From: Prorocentrum cordatum
Lineage: Eukaryota; Sar; Dinophyceae; Prorocentrales; Prorocentraceae
Direction: 5' to 3'
Assembly: GCA_963575745.1 (NCBI GenBank)
Contig: CAUYUJ010013925.1
Span: 111,501 to 175,500, forward strand
Length of the DNA: 64,000 nucleotides
The notes beneath the pieces were generated by a model. That model searched no databases. It was given only the letters and a program-made list of their open reading frames with translations, and had not been told where the DNA came from. This document shows positions 21,438 through 32,349 of the stretch, piece after piece. Both the position numbers and the translations under genes were made by a program. Position 1 is the first letter of the stretch; every line of letters begins with the position of its first letter.

Positions 21438-21791
21438 CCTCGTAGAGCTCTTCGTTATCGATGAGCTAGAGGAATTCCGGCGCGGGGTGGAGCTAGTTGG
21501 TCGACCCGGTGAGAAAAGAAGATGTGATAACTTTTGGTCGGTTTTGCTAAGATTTGAAAGTTATTTGACAATTCATTTTGAGAAACCAGATTTTTCGCCC
21601 CTGTGGACGACTATGAGGGCCTCTGCATCTTAATTTGAGCTCTGTAGGCGCACTTTTACTATCAGAACACTTGGCGAAATCAACTTTATGTCGACATGAA
21701 AAAAATGATTGTTCAATTTTTCGAGAACTGCCTCTAGAAGCTCTATCTTTCGAGTCTGAGCACTCTCATGCCTGGAAGGAGCTCTACGAGG
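21438..21791 (+). mobile_element. 355-bp TIR element, copy 7
   Basis: Both terminal repeats are intact. A hairpin at 21795-21827 follows. Confidence 0.75.
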
Positions 21792-21831
21792 TTCCCGGCG
21801 GTAGCCAGGTTGACGGTTCACCGCCGGCGCC

Positions 21832-22741
21832 AGTGATGTTCTCAAAATTTGAACATTCGTTAGAGCTCTAGTATTTTTTCCGTGATATTCGATCTTATTC
21901 CCGCTCGCCATCTTGATCTGAGCTCGATCGGGTGAATATTATTATCGAAAAGCATTGTGGCGGGATCGGCTGTTTTAAGTCATCTTGATGCGCGCTGACG
22001 GTTTTCTGAACATAACTCGGGCTTTGGGACAGGTGCAGAGCTGGTAAGCACAGCTAATCGATGTAGAATGATTAGGCGCGTTCGCCTGTTGAATCCAGAG
22101 GTCTGAACTCGGTCTGTTAGCCGAGCTAGGTCCGCAAACCTATTCGTATTATTCGAGTCATCTTGACAGGAAATCTCGGTTTTCTGTACTTAACTCGAGC
22201 TGTAGGACAGCTACAGAGCTGATGAAACCGATTCAGAATCAGCAGTTGCGTTTGTCTGTCGAATCCAGAGCTCTGAACTCGGTCTGCTGCCCGATCTAGA
22301 ATCGCGAAACTATTCGTATTGGTCGAGTCATCTTGAGGTGCTCTCGGTTTTCTTCACTCAACTCGCGCTGAGGGGGGCTACAGTGCTGGTGGTCACAGGA
22401 ATCGATTTGAAGACATCAGGCGTGTCCGCCTGTCGAATCCAGAGCTCGGAACTCGGTCTGCTGCCCGAATTAGATCTGCGAAACTACTGTATTGTTCGAG
22501 TCATCCTGAGAGGTGCTGTCGGTTTCCTGCACTTAACTCGGGCTGTAGGGGGGTTGCAGGGCTGGTAATGACAGGAGTCGATTCGCAGACATCAGACGCG
22601 TCCGCCTGTCGCATTCAGAGGTCAAAAATGTTCACTATGAGTCGGAATGTTGGTAGGTGCTGTCGGTTTTCTCAACTTAAGTCGAGCTAGGAAGCTCTAC
22701 GAATCTCCCGGCGGTAACCAAGGTTGACGGTTTACCGCCGG
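21832..22741 (+). repeat. Satellite higher-order block 9
   Basis: Head at 21840-21935, about four monomers, and the TAA-type foot hairpin at 22708-22741. Confidence 0.88.
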
Positions 22742-22889
22742 CGCCCAGTAGACAACACCTGTAGAGATGACTGGAAGAGTTTCGCGAACCTAATAGCAAA
22801 CCCAGTTCAGACCTCTGGATGCAACAGACGAATCAGCCTCATAATTCCAAATAACTCGTAGAGCTTCCCGTGGCAAGTTGTTGCTGGAA

Positions 22890-24059
22890 GCTTAAGAGTA
22901 ATTCCGGGGCGCTGGAGAGCTAGGTGGTAAGAAACATCTCGACGGAACTTTTGATGACTTTTGGTCTGTTGAAAATTTTGTTCTCAAGATCCAACCATTC
23001 GTTAGAGCTCTATTACTTTTTCTGACCATATTCGATCTTATTTCCGCTCGCCATCTGCATGTCAGCTCGATCGGGTACCTTTTACTGCCAAAAAACACAC
23101 GGGCGGGATTGCCCGTTTCGGGTCATCCTGTCACGCGGTGACGGTTTTCTCCAGATAACTCGAGCTTTTGGACAGCTACAGAGGTGGTAAACACAGCTAA
23201 TCGATTCAGAATGATCAGGCGCGTTCGCCTGTTGAACCCAGAGGTCTGAACTCGGTCTGCTAGCCGAGCTGGGTCCGCAAACCTATTCGTATTATTCGAG
23301 TCATCTTGACAGACGCTCTCGATTTTCTGTACTTAACTGGAGCTACAGGACAGCTACAGAGCTGATACGAATGAGATTCAGAATCATCAGTGGCCGTTGT
23401 CTGTTGAATCCAGAGCTCTGAACTCGGTCTGCTGCCCGATTCAGAACCGCGAAACTATTCGTATTGTTCGAGTAATCTTGAGAGATGCTGTCGGTTCTCT
23501 GCACTTAACTGGGGCTGTAGGGGGGCTGCATGGCTGGTAATCTTTGGAATCGATTCAAAGACATCAAGCGCGTCCGCCTTTCGAATCCAGAGCTCCGACC
23601 TCTGTCTGCTGCCCGAACTAGGTCTGCGAAACTATTCGTATCGTTCAAGTCATCCTGAGAGGTGCTGTCGGTTTCCTGCACTTCACTCGGGCTGTAGGGG
23701 GGGCTGCAGGGCTGGTAATCACAGGAATCGATTCAGAGACATCAGACGCGTCCGCCTGTCGCATGCAGAGGTCTGAACTCGGTCTGATACTCGAGCTAGG
23801 TTTGCCAAACTATTTGTATTGTTCGAGTCATCTTGAGACGTGCTGTCGATTTACGCACGTAACTCCTGTAGGAGAGCTACAGAGCTCGTACAGAAGACAA
23901 TCCAGAAGCATTTGGGGCGTTCGGCTGTTGCATCCGAGAGCTTTGAAATTGCTTGGGCTGAACAATTTCTTTTTCTGTGTATTTTTTTTCGACATTCTAT
24001 GTTGTCAGGAAGCTCTACGAGTCCCCCGGCGGTAACAAAGGCTGACGGCTTACCGCTGG
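22890..24059 (+). repeat. Satellite higher-order block 10
   Basis: Head at 22980-23075 and about five monomers. The foot hairpin is at 24026-24059. This is the last forward-oriented block. Confidence 0.88.
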
Positions 24060-24079
24060 CGCCCAGTCATTTTCTGTGC

Positions 24080-25224
24080 GTATCAGCTCTGTAGCTCTTC
24101 TACAGCCCGAGTTACGTGCGAAAACGTACAGCACCTCCTAAGATGACTCGAAGGATACGAATAGTTTCGCGGACCTAGCTGGAGTAGCAGACCGATTTCA
24201 GACCTCTCAATCAACAGACCAATGCGCCTGATCATGTAGCATCTGTTTCTGTGAGTATCAGCTCCGTAGCTCCTCTGGACTGCGAGTTAAGTGCAGAAAA
24301 CCGACAGTCTCTGTCAAGATGACTCGAGCGATAAGAATATTTTCGCGAACCTGCCCGAGTAGCAGACCGAGTTGAGACCTCTGCATGCGACAGGCGGACG
24401 CGCCTGATGTCTCTCAATTATTTTCTGCAATTACCAGCCCTGTAGTTCCCCCCTACAGACCGAGTTCAGTGGGAAAACCGACAGCACCTCAAGATGACTC
24501 GAACAGTACGAATAGTTTCGCGGACCTAGTTCGGGCAGCAGACCGAGTTCAGACCTCTGGATGCAACAGGGAAGCGCGCCTGATGATCGTGGGAGGGTTT
24601 CTGTTAACATTAGCTCTGTAGCTCTCCTACAGCTCGAGTTAAGTACAGAAAACCGACGACGCCTGTCAAGATGATCCCAAACGGCCGATCCCGCCCGTGT
24701 GCTTTTTGAAAGTAAAAGGTACCCGATCGAGCTGAGACTAAGATGGCGAGCGGAAATTTGCCGGCCCAACGCCCGGACGGAAAGTACCCCGGCAAGGTCC
24801 CGAAAGAAGCCCGGGAGAAGCCACCAGACCACTCCAGGGGAGGGTATTTTTCGACACCCCTCACGAGGATCGTGGCCTCCGATGGGGGGGCCGCAATCGA
24901 CTGCCCCCAAGAGCCCCCCAAGAGGCCCTGGGGGCCTCCAAAACGCCGCCAAGGAGCCCCAAGAGACTCCCAAGAGGTCCCCAAGAGGCCCCCAAGAGGC
25001 CCTAAAGAGGGCTCCAGGGCCGGCGGCGTGAGCGAAGCGATTCAATAAGATCGAATATCACGGGAAAAAATATTAGAGCTCTAACGAATGGTTAAGTTTC
25101 GAGAACAAAATTTTCAACCGACCGAAAGTCAGCGAAAGTTCCGTCGAGATTTTTCTTGCCAACTAGCTCTCCAGCGCCCCGGAACTGGGAACCGGCAGTA
25201 AACCGTCAACCAGGTTACCGCCGG
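24080..25224 (-). repeat. Satellite block 11, inverted orientation
   Basis: Monomers read on the minus strand (for example ATGACTCGAACAGTACGAAT at 24495). They end in an inverted head (25046-25120) and an inverted hairpin at 25192-25224. The head is split by a ~290-bp insertion at 24756-25043. Confidence 0.85.
24756..25043. mobile_element. Insertion of ~290 bp inside a satellite head
   Basis: The conserved head reads GCGAGCGGGAATAAGATCG in other blocks. Here GCGAGCGGAA and AATAAGATCG are separated by GC-rich DNA. Its second half (24905-25000) is a run of CCCAAGAGGC-like 12-13-bp repeats. No coding region. Confidence 0.55.
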
Positions 25225-25635
25225 GCACCTCGTAGAGCTCTTTTCTTGGAAAGAGCTCCTCGGAACAGATGAAGGGAGCTTCTGAAGCGAGAGCCGAAAA
25301 ATTGAAAAATCACGATTTTTCGGTTTTCATTCAATGTCGGTTCCTCCAAGTATTTGGATAGTAATACTGCACCTACGGACCTGAGAATTTGATTGAAAGA
25401 CGCGTCATAACCCACTCCCCTCCCTCCCTTACTGCCTGCTTACCGAAAAAGCTTATCAGATGACTCAGAAGAACGCTTTTCTTGGTGTCGATGCAAGTCG
25501 GTTCCTCCAAGTGTTTTGATAGTGATACTGCCCCTAGAGCCAAAACAAATTAACCAGCAGGTGCGCCATAGCATACTACAGGGAATGAAAATCTCACCCC
25601 TCAAACCGAACTTCAAAATTGTGCATTTTTGCATA

Positions 25636-25730
<95 letters not shown>

Positions 25731-25975
25731 TTTTTGAAAAAAATATATAAAACATATTATTAGTATTATAATTATTTTCATAATAATATTATTTATTTAT
25801 ATATATATATATAAAACCGACCCCAGGTTACTACATCCTCTTCTTTGGTCGGGCCAGCCAACTAGCTCCACCCTGCGCCCGAATTCCTCTTAGCTCTTTG
25901 TCAAAGAGCTCTACAAGGTATTACTCTTAAGCTTCCAGCAACTAGCTAAGGGAAGCTCTACGAGTTACTTGGTAG
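25225..25975 (-). repeat. Inverted TIR-family fragments with a long poly-T tract
   Basis: TIR-element interiors run on the minus strand. A T homopolymer of about 90 bases lies at 25639-25729, and AT-rich DNA follows to 25815. No gene seen. Confidence 0.6.
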
Positions 25976-28700
25976 CGCCCACTTGGTAGCGTCCACTTGG
26001 TACCGTCCAAAACCCGGAGAGCAAAGAGAACACGCGCCGGAATGCTTTCCTGGCGAGCCCTCCGACGCTCCCGTGAAGCGCTTCTGGTGCTCTGGGGGGC
26101 TCCCCTGCAGCGCCTCTGAAGCGCTGCCAGGAACGCTTCCACGCCTGCCTGCACGCGTGCAGGTTCGCGTGGACGCTTGCCGGAAGCTCTCCCGGACGGG
26201 CTGCGACCTCAGGCGAGTTGCTGCGGGGATCCTGGACCGGCGAAGATGGGCTGCTGGCGGGCACCACCACCGTCCGGCTTCTAATCTAAAACCCTTTAGC
26301 TCTCAGAGAGCTCTCCGGGAAAAACCCGGAGAGCGCGGAGACCCTTCGGGGCGGGAAATATGTCCTAGAGAGCTCCCTGGGGCCCCGCTGAAGCGCTTCG
26401 AAAGCTCTGCCAGGCACGTCCCCATGCGTGCCTGCACGCGTGCAGGCACGCGTGGACGCGTGGCTTCCTGCAATGCTCTGTCAAACCCTCCTGGGGCGCC
26501 TGCAGAGCTCTGTCAAACCCTTCTAAGGCGATCCTGCATTGCTGCGGACTCGCTGCCGGCTCGGGCGAGGCGGCGGAGATGGGCTGCTGGCGGGCACCAC
26601 CGCCGTCCCGCTTCTAATCTAAAACCCTCTAGCTCTCAGAGAGCTCTCCGGGAAAAACTTGGAGAGCAAAGAGGACACGCACCGGGAAGCTTTCCTGGCA
26701 GGCCCTCGGACGCTCTTGTGAAGCGCTGCTGGGGCTCTGGGGGACTTCCCTGCAGCGCTTCTGAAGCGCTGCCAGGAACGCTTCCACGCGTGCCTGCTCG
26801 CGTGCAGGCACGCGTGGACGCTTTCCAGAAGCTCTCCCGGACCCGCTGCGACCTCAAACGAACCCGTGCGAGGATTCTGGAGCGGCGGAGATGGGCTGCT
26901 GGCGGGCGCCATCACCGTCCGGCTTCGAATCTAAAACCCTCTAGCTCTCAAAGAGCTCTCCGGGAATTTCCAACCGACCAAAAGTCACCAAAAGGTCCGT
27001 CGAGATTTTTCTTGCCAACTAGCTCTCCAGCGCCCCGGAATTACTTTTAAGCTTCCAGCAACTAGCTAGGGGAAGCTCTACGAGTTACTAGCTCCACCCC
27101 GCGCCGGACTTCCTCTAGCTCATCGATAACGAATCTACGAGTTATTACTCCTAAGCTTCCAGCAACTAGCTAAGGGAAGCTCTACGAGTTACTAGCTCCA
27201 CCCCGCGCCGGAATTCCTCTAGCTCATCGATGCCGAAGAGCTCTACGAGGGACTAGCTCCACCCTGCGCCCGAATTCCTCTTAGCTCATCTTGCCGAGGA
27301 GCTCTACGAGGTATTACTTTTAAGCTTCCAGTAACTAGCTAAGGGAAGCAATGCGAGTTGCTAGCTCCACCCCCCGCCGGACTTCCTCTAGCTCATCGAT
27401 GCCGAAGAGCTTTACGAGATATGACGACGAGCTCTGCAAGGTACTTGGTACCGTCCACTTGGTAGCGTCCCAAACCCAGAGAGCAAAGTGAATCTACACC
27501 GGAATGCTTTCCTGGCGAGCCCTCGGGCGCTCTCGCGAAGCGCTTCTGGAGTTTTGCCTGGAACGCTTCCACGCGTGCCTGCGCGCGTGCAGGCACGCGT
27601 GGACGCTTGCCGGAAGCGCTCCCGGACGGGCTGCCGGGACGGGCGAGTCGCTGCGAGGAACGTGGACCGCCCTGGAGGAGCTCCTGGCAGGCACAGCCAA
27701 CGTCCGGCTTCTAATCTGAAGCCCTATAGCTCTCAGCGAGCTCCCCGGAGAGCGAAGAGACCCTCGGGGACGGGAAATCTTTTGTAGGGAACTCTGCAGG
27801 GCCCCCCTGAAGCGCTTCGAAAGCGCTGCCAGGCACGCCTCCATGCGTGCCTGCACGCGTGCAGACACGCGTGGACACGTGCCGGAAGCGCCCCCGGACG
27901 GGCTGCCAGCACGGGCGAGTCGCTGCGAGGATCGTGGGGCGGCGGAGATGGGCTGCTGGCGGGCACCAGCACCGTCCGGCTTCTAATCGAAAGCCCTCTA
28001 GCTCTCAGAGAGCTCTCCGGGAACTTGGTAGCGTCCAAAACCGGGAGGGCGAAGAGACCCTCGGGGACTGGAAATCTTTCCTGGGGAGCTCCGGGGGACT
28101 GTCCTGAAGCGCTTCTGAAGCGCTGCCAGGCACGCTTCCAGGCGTGCCTGCACGCGTGCAGGCACGCGTGGACGCGTGCCGGAAACGCTCCCGGACCCGC
28201 TGCGACCCCAAACGGGCCGCTGCGACGATTCTGGAGCGGCGGGCTGCTGGCAGGCGCCGCCACCGTCCGGCTTCTACTCTAAAGCCTTGTAGCTCTCAGA
28301 GAGGTCTCCGGGAACCTAACTCGAGTACAAGACTGAGATCAGAGCTCTACAAGTTACCAGCTGCATCCCGCGCCGGAATTCCTCTAGCTCATCGATGCCG
28401 AAGAGCTCTACGAGGTACTTGGTAGCGTCCAAAACCCGGAGAGCAAACAGGCACCTCTGCAAAGCATTCGTGCCGAGCTCTGGGGAGCTCTCGTGGGGCG
28501 CTTCTCAAGCACTGCCAGGCACGCGTCCACGCGCGCCTGCGTGCGCTCAGGCGCGCGTGGACGCGTGCGGGACGCGCTCCCGGACCCGCTGCCGGGACAA
28601 AGAAGCCCCTGCGGGGATCCTGGGGCGGCGAAGATGGGCTTCTGGCGCGCACCACCACCGTCCGGCTTCTAATCTAAAAACCTTTAGCTCTCAGGGAGCT
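25976..28700. repeat. GC-rich palindromic units, cluster 4
   Basis: About eight units in forward orientation (for example starting near 26025, 26330, 26655, 27475, 27750, 28040 and 28435). Each has a GCGCTTC..GAAGCGC stem, a GCGTGCCTGC/GCAGGCACGC palindrome and a CTAGCTCTCAGAGAGCTCTCC end. A perfect 26-bp palindrome spans 28142-28167. Fragments of TIR-element ends separate the units (27030-27430). Confidence 0.78.
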
Positions 28701-29215
28701 CTCCGAGAGCATTGTCAGTCCGGGCCAGGTGGGTCAACTAGCTGCACCCCGCGCCAGAATTCCTCTAGCTCACCGATGCCGAGGAGCTCTACAAGGTACT
28801 AGCTCCACCCTGCGCCCGAATTCCTCTCAGCTTATCTCGCCGAAGAGCTCTACGAGGTATTACTTTTAAGCTCCCAGCAACTAGCCAAGTGAAGCTCTGC
28901 GAGTTACTAGCTCCCTCTGCGCCAGAATTCCTCTTAGCTCATCTTGCCGAAGAGCTCTACGAGGTAGTATTCCCTTTAGCTCATCTTGCCGAAGACCTCT
29001 ACAAGGCATAACGAGAGGATTTACGAGGTATCTATAACCTTATAGCTCTCAGAGAGCTCTCTAGGAATTACTCCTAAGCATCCAGCAACTAGCTTAGGAA
29101 AGCTCTACGAGTTGCTTGTCTAGCTTCGCCGCTAACGCTCTAAGGGGAGTTCGACGAGTCACTTGTCTAGCTGCGTCGCTAACGCTCTTAGGGAAGCTTT
29201 ACAAGTCATAACGAA
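28701..29215. repeat. Fragments of TIR-element ends
   Basis: Short alternating copies of GAATTCCTCTAGCTCATC and GAAGAGCTCTACGAGG. This is the right edge of the repeat-built region. No gene seen. Confidence 0.6.
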
Positions 29216-29800
29216 CCCAGAGGGTCCAAATATCAGCAACACAGATCGGGAAATTACCAGATCAACAACACAGATCTGGCATGATAGCACGATCTGCGTT
29301 GTTGAACTTAATTAGTTGTTGACATGCCCGTAGCGTCGTTCACGACGTCGGGGCGTTGGTTTTAGCGGCTGGGCGCGCCGTGGTCGGGTTTGGTCGGTTG
29401 GATGTCGGTGCGCCGTCGATCCGTCACGGCGCCGCAACTTAAATCGATTGGGGCGGGGAATGCGATGGCGCGGTCGCGTTGTCGCGGCGGTCACGCAGCG
29501 TCAACTTGATGCCCCAACCCCCCAAGGCCCCCACCCACCCCCCAAACACAAAACAGAAGTACAGGCGCACCCAAGACGTCCAGCAGCCTCCAGCAAGGGC
29601 CCGCGCAGGTCCCAAACGCACGAGATTTCCCTCGCAGGCCAGCCGTGCTTCCCGCGAAGCGGTGTTATATATCTATCTGGCCGCGCTCACCGCGAAGCGT
29701 GATAGATAAATAAAGGCGCGTTTCCCTCGGGCGGCGGGGCGAGCGCTCCAGGGTCGGCGGCCGTCTGCCACTGCAGGCGAGCGCTGCGAAGAGGAAGGGA
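29216..29800. other. Intergenic, with an inverted repeat
   Basis: No gene recognised. CAACAACACAGATCTG near 29254 pairs imperfectly with CGATCTGCGTTGTTG ending near 29304. This is the boundary between satellite-type DNA and the gene-bearing part. Confidence 0.5.
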
Positions 29801-30198
29801 GGAGGTGGAGGGGGAGCGGGGGAAGAGGAGGAGGAGGAGGAGGAGGAGGAGGAGGAGGAGGAGGAAAGAGGAGGAGGCAAGAGGAAGAGGAGGATGGAGG
29901 GGGAGGGGGGAGGAGGAGGAGGAGGAGGAGGACGACGACGAGGATGGGCTGATGACGATGAGGGGGAGGTGGAAAAAGAGGGGGGGAGCAAAGGAGGAGG
30001 GGGAGGAGGAGGAGGAGGAGGAGGAGGGGGGGGGGGGGAGGGGGGGGAGGAGCGGAAGGAGGAGGCGGAGGAAGAGGAGGAGGAGGAGGAGGAGGAGGAA
30101 GAGGATGGGGAAGATGAGGAGGAGGAGCGAGAGAGGAGCGAGAGAGGACGAGAAGGAAGATGAGGAGGAGGGTGGGGGAGGTGAAGGGGGGCGAGGTT

Positions 30199-30277
<79 letters not shown>

Positions 30278-30680
30278 CAGGCAGAGTCAGGCCCTGGCCC
30301 TCAGTTGGTGATGTCCGCCGTCTCCTGCCCCACCGGGTCCAAGGGCGTTTCCTCGGAGGTCGTTGTTTATCCTTCTCCCTCCTCCTCCTCCGCTTCCTCC
30401 TCCCCCCCTCCTCCTCCTCCTCCTCCTTCTCCTCCTTCCTCTTCTCGTCGTCGTCCTCCTCCTCCTCCTCCTCCTCCTCCTCCACCTCCTCCTCCTCCTC
30501 CTCCCTCCCCCTGCCCCTCCTCACCCCCCTCCTCCTCCACTCTCCCTCCCAATTCTCTTGTCTTCATCGTGCTGCCCTTCTTCGTGCTGCCCTTCTCCCC
30601 GCGCTCTCGTTCTCGTGAGCCTCCTCGACCTCGTCATCCTCCTTGTCCTCCTCCTCCTCCTCCTCCTCCCTCTCGGTTTG
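29801..30680. repeat. Polypurine/polypyrimidine tracts: GGA, GA, then TCC
   Basis: GGA-rich DNA at 29810-30180, a pure GA dinucleotide run at about 30200-30275, a unique spacer, and TCC-rich DNA at 30365-30670. The long frames here encode only poly-Glu, poly-Arg or poly-Ser and are not genes. Confidence 0.9.
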
Positions 30681-30867
30681 TTCCCAGATCCCCCTCCACC
30701 TCGAGAGTGGTTCCGCCTTTGCCCTGCGTATTGTTTTATCGTTCCTGATTCTGGGGGATCGCATGTATAGATCAGTCCCAGGGTCTTCTGATTCCAAAGT
30801 GAACGTGTCAGGCATGCACGGGGGGAAACTCACGTCCGTCAGCACGCGCGGGGCAAAGGCTGGGGGG

Positions 30868-31582
30868 TCACGATCGAGCTGCGTTCTGCAGTAATCCAAT
30901 GTCCCCCAGATGGAACACCTCCCTCCTCACAATCATATGGCTGGTCATCCACTGCTGGATCTCCAGGGAGTTGCAGCGGGCCTTGAGATCCCTGATGTCT
31001 GCGCTCACATCCGAGAGCTCTGAGATGGTTCTCTTCAGCATCTCGGTTGCCTATCGTCGTGATCGTCATCCTCTTCCTCCCTCCTCGTCCTCCTCCTCGT
31101 CCTCATCCTCGTCGTCCTCCTCCTCCTCCTCTGCGTCCTCCTCCACTCCTCCTCCTCCGCCGCCTCCTCATACTCATCCCTCCCCCCCTTTTCCCCCGTA
31201 CTTCGACACTCTTCCTCCGAGCCTGCTTCATCTGAATCTCGGCCTTGCAGAAGTTGTCGAGAATCGCCAGCGCGCTGCTGTGCATAAGCCAAGCCGGAAT
31301 GCCCTGAGGAGCGTTGCCCTTGCCCTTATCCTTGCCCGAGCCCTTGGGGTGCACGCCCTTGTCCTTGCCCGAGCCCTTCGGGTCCACGCCCTGGTCCTTG
31401 CCCGAGCCCTTCGGGTCCACGCCCTGGTCCACGCCCCAGTTCCTGCCAGAGCCCCTGGGGTCCGAGCCGTTGTCGGTGTTCTCCTTGATCGCACTCGCAG
31501 CTTCCTCAGACCGTCTGTCGCGGGGAGACCTGGAACGATCCTGGCTCGCGCCCTCGGCCTCCATCGAAGCTACCCTGACCAT
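30868..31582 (-). CDS. Gene C: small SR-rich, coiled-coil protein (two exons)
   Basis: Predicted exon 1 is 31582-31223 and starts at an ATG (MVRVASMEAEGASQDR). It holds an Arg-Ser stretch (SQDRSRSPRDRR) and then four copies of an 11-residue unit like DPKGSGKDQGV (33-bp DNA repeat, about 31315-31440). Exon 2 is 31050-30868 and encodes EMLKRTISELSDVSADIRDL, a likely coiled coil, ending in a stop. The exon ends join in frame as KQ|AT with a GC donor and an AG acceptor. The intron carries a TCC tract. The predicted protein is about 180 residues, and I recognise no function. A different frame just downstream (30899-30700) also looks protein-like, so the real 3' end could differ. Confidence 0.5.
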
Positions 31583-31975
31583 GGCCAATCGTGGTCGTCG
31601 GGTTCCGTGGCCGAGATGGGCTCGAGCCAGGGTTGCTATCCCCTGCGCCCGTCGGCCCCGTCGATTTTCTGACCTCTGCCCTGGGCCCCCAAGGCCGCCA
31701 GGCCGTCTCCCCCCTCTCTTTGGGGCCAAGAACCACGTGAGGGGTGTGCCGAAAGACCTCCCATTCCCCGCGGTCGTGCCTCTTCTTTCTCCTTCAGCCT
31801 CTTTCCCTTGCTATTTCCTCGCCCCCCCCCCCCCTCCCCCCGCCAAGGCCCCCCTCGATTTCCTGAAACGCTCCTCTGAGGGCGCAGTGGGAACGCTGGG
31901 GCCTGAACATCCGAGGGCCGTGACCCCACCCCCACGGGCGCCGCGCTTTGGGCCCCAGCGCTGCCAGATCAAGCC

Positions 31976-32120
31976 TGGAATCCCGCGCGGGCATTCGCGG
32001 GGGGTCGGGCCCAGCCGAATCCAACGCAAAATCCAATGCATTGGAAAATGCGTTGGAGTTTGAAGGTTGCGCTGGTTTCGCTGGGCCCGACTCCTCGCAA
32101 GACGCGCGTGGGGTTCCAAG
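31976..32120. repeat. Fold-back element around CCAATGCATTGG
   Basis: Arms of about 70 bases pair across the centre at ~32046. Left landmarks are GTCGGGCCCAGC and AACGCAAAATCC; right landmarks are their complements GCTGGGCCCGAC and GCGTTGG. It is non-coding. Confidence 0.7.
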
Positions 32121-32349
32121 TTTTTTTTGTTTTGCCGACTGGGCGGAGACGCGGCGCTCCCCGCGGCCAACATCCGCGTGTCAAATGCCGCCGAGCCCAC
32201 GGCGTCCGGTGGGAACACGCGGGAAGTGGCATGTATGCATGCATGCAAGAGCGCAGAGCTTTGATTGTGCATCGCATGACTCATGTTTGATGTCTTTCTC
32301 ACTGTTGCCTTCCCCCCCCTCCACCTCACATCCCCCTTCAATCTCAAGC

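Noticed and set aside
25520-25815. Poly-T tract as the tail of an antisense processed pseudogene
   Set aside because: No transcript-like body lies next to it; the flank is TIR-family repeat.
1-29200. CRISPR-like array from regular repeats with hairpins
   Set aside because: Monomers are ~175 bp and diverged throughout with no unique spacers; no cas genes; the DNA is eukaryotic.
29673-30748. Frames of poly-Glu, poly-Arg, poly-Ser or poly-Pro
   Set aside because: They come from GGA/TCC and GA tracts open in all frames; there is no unique protein sequence.
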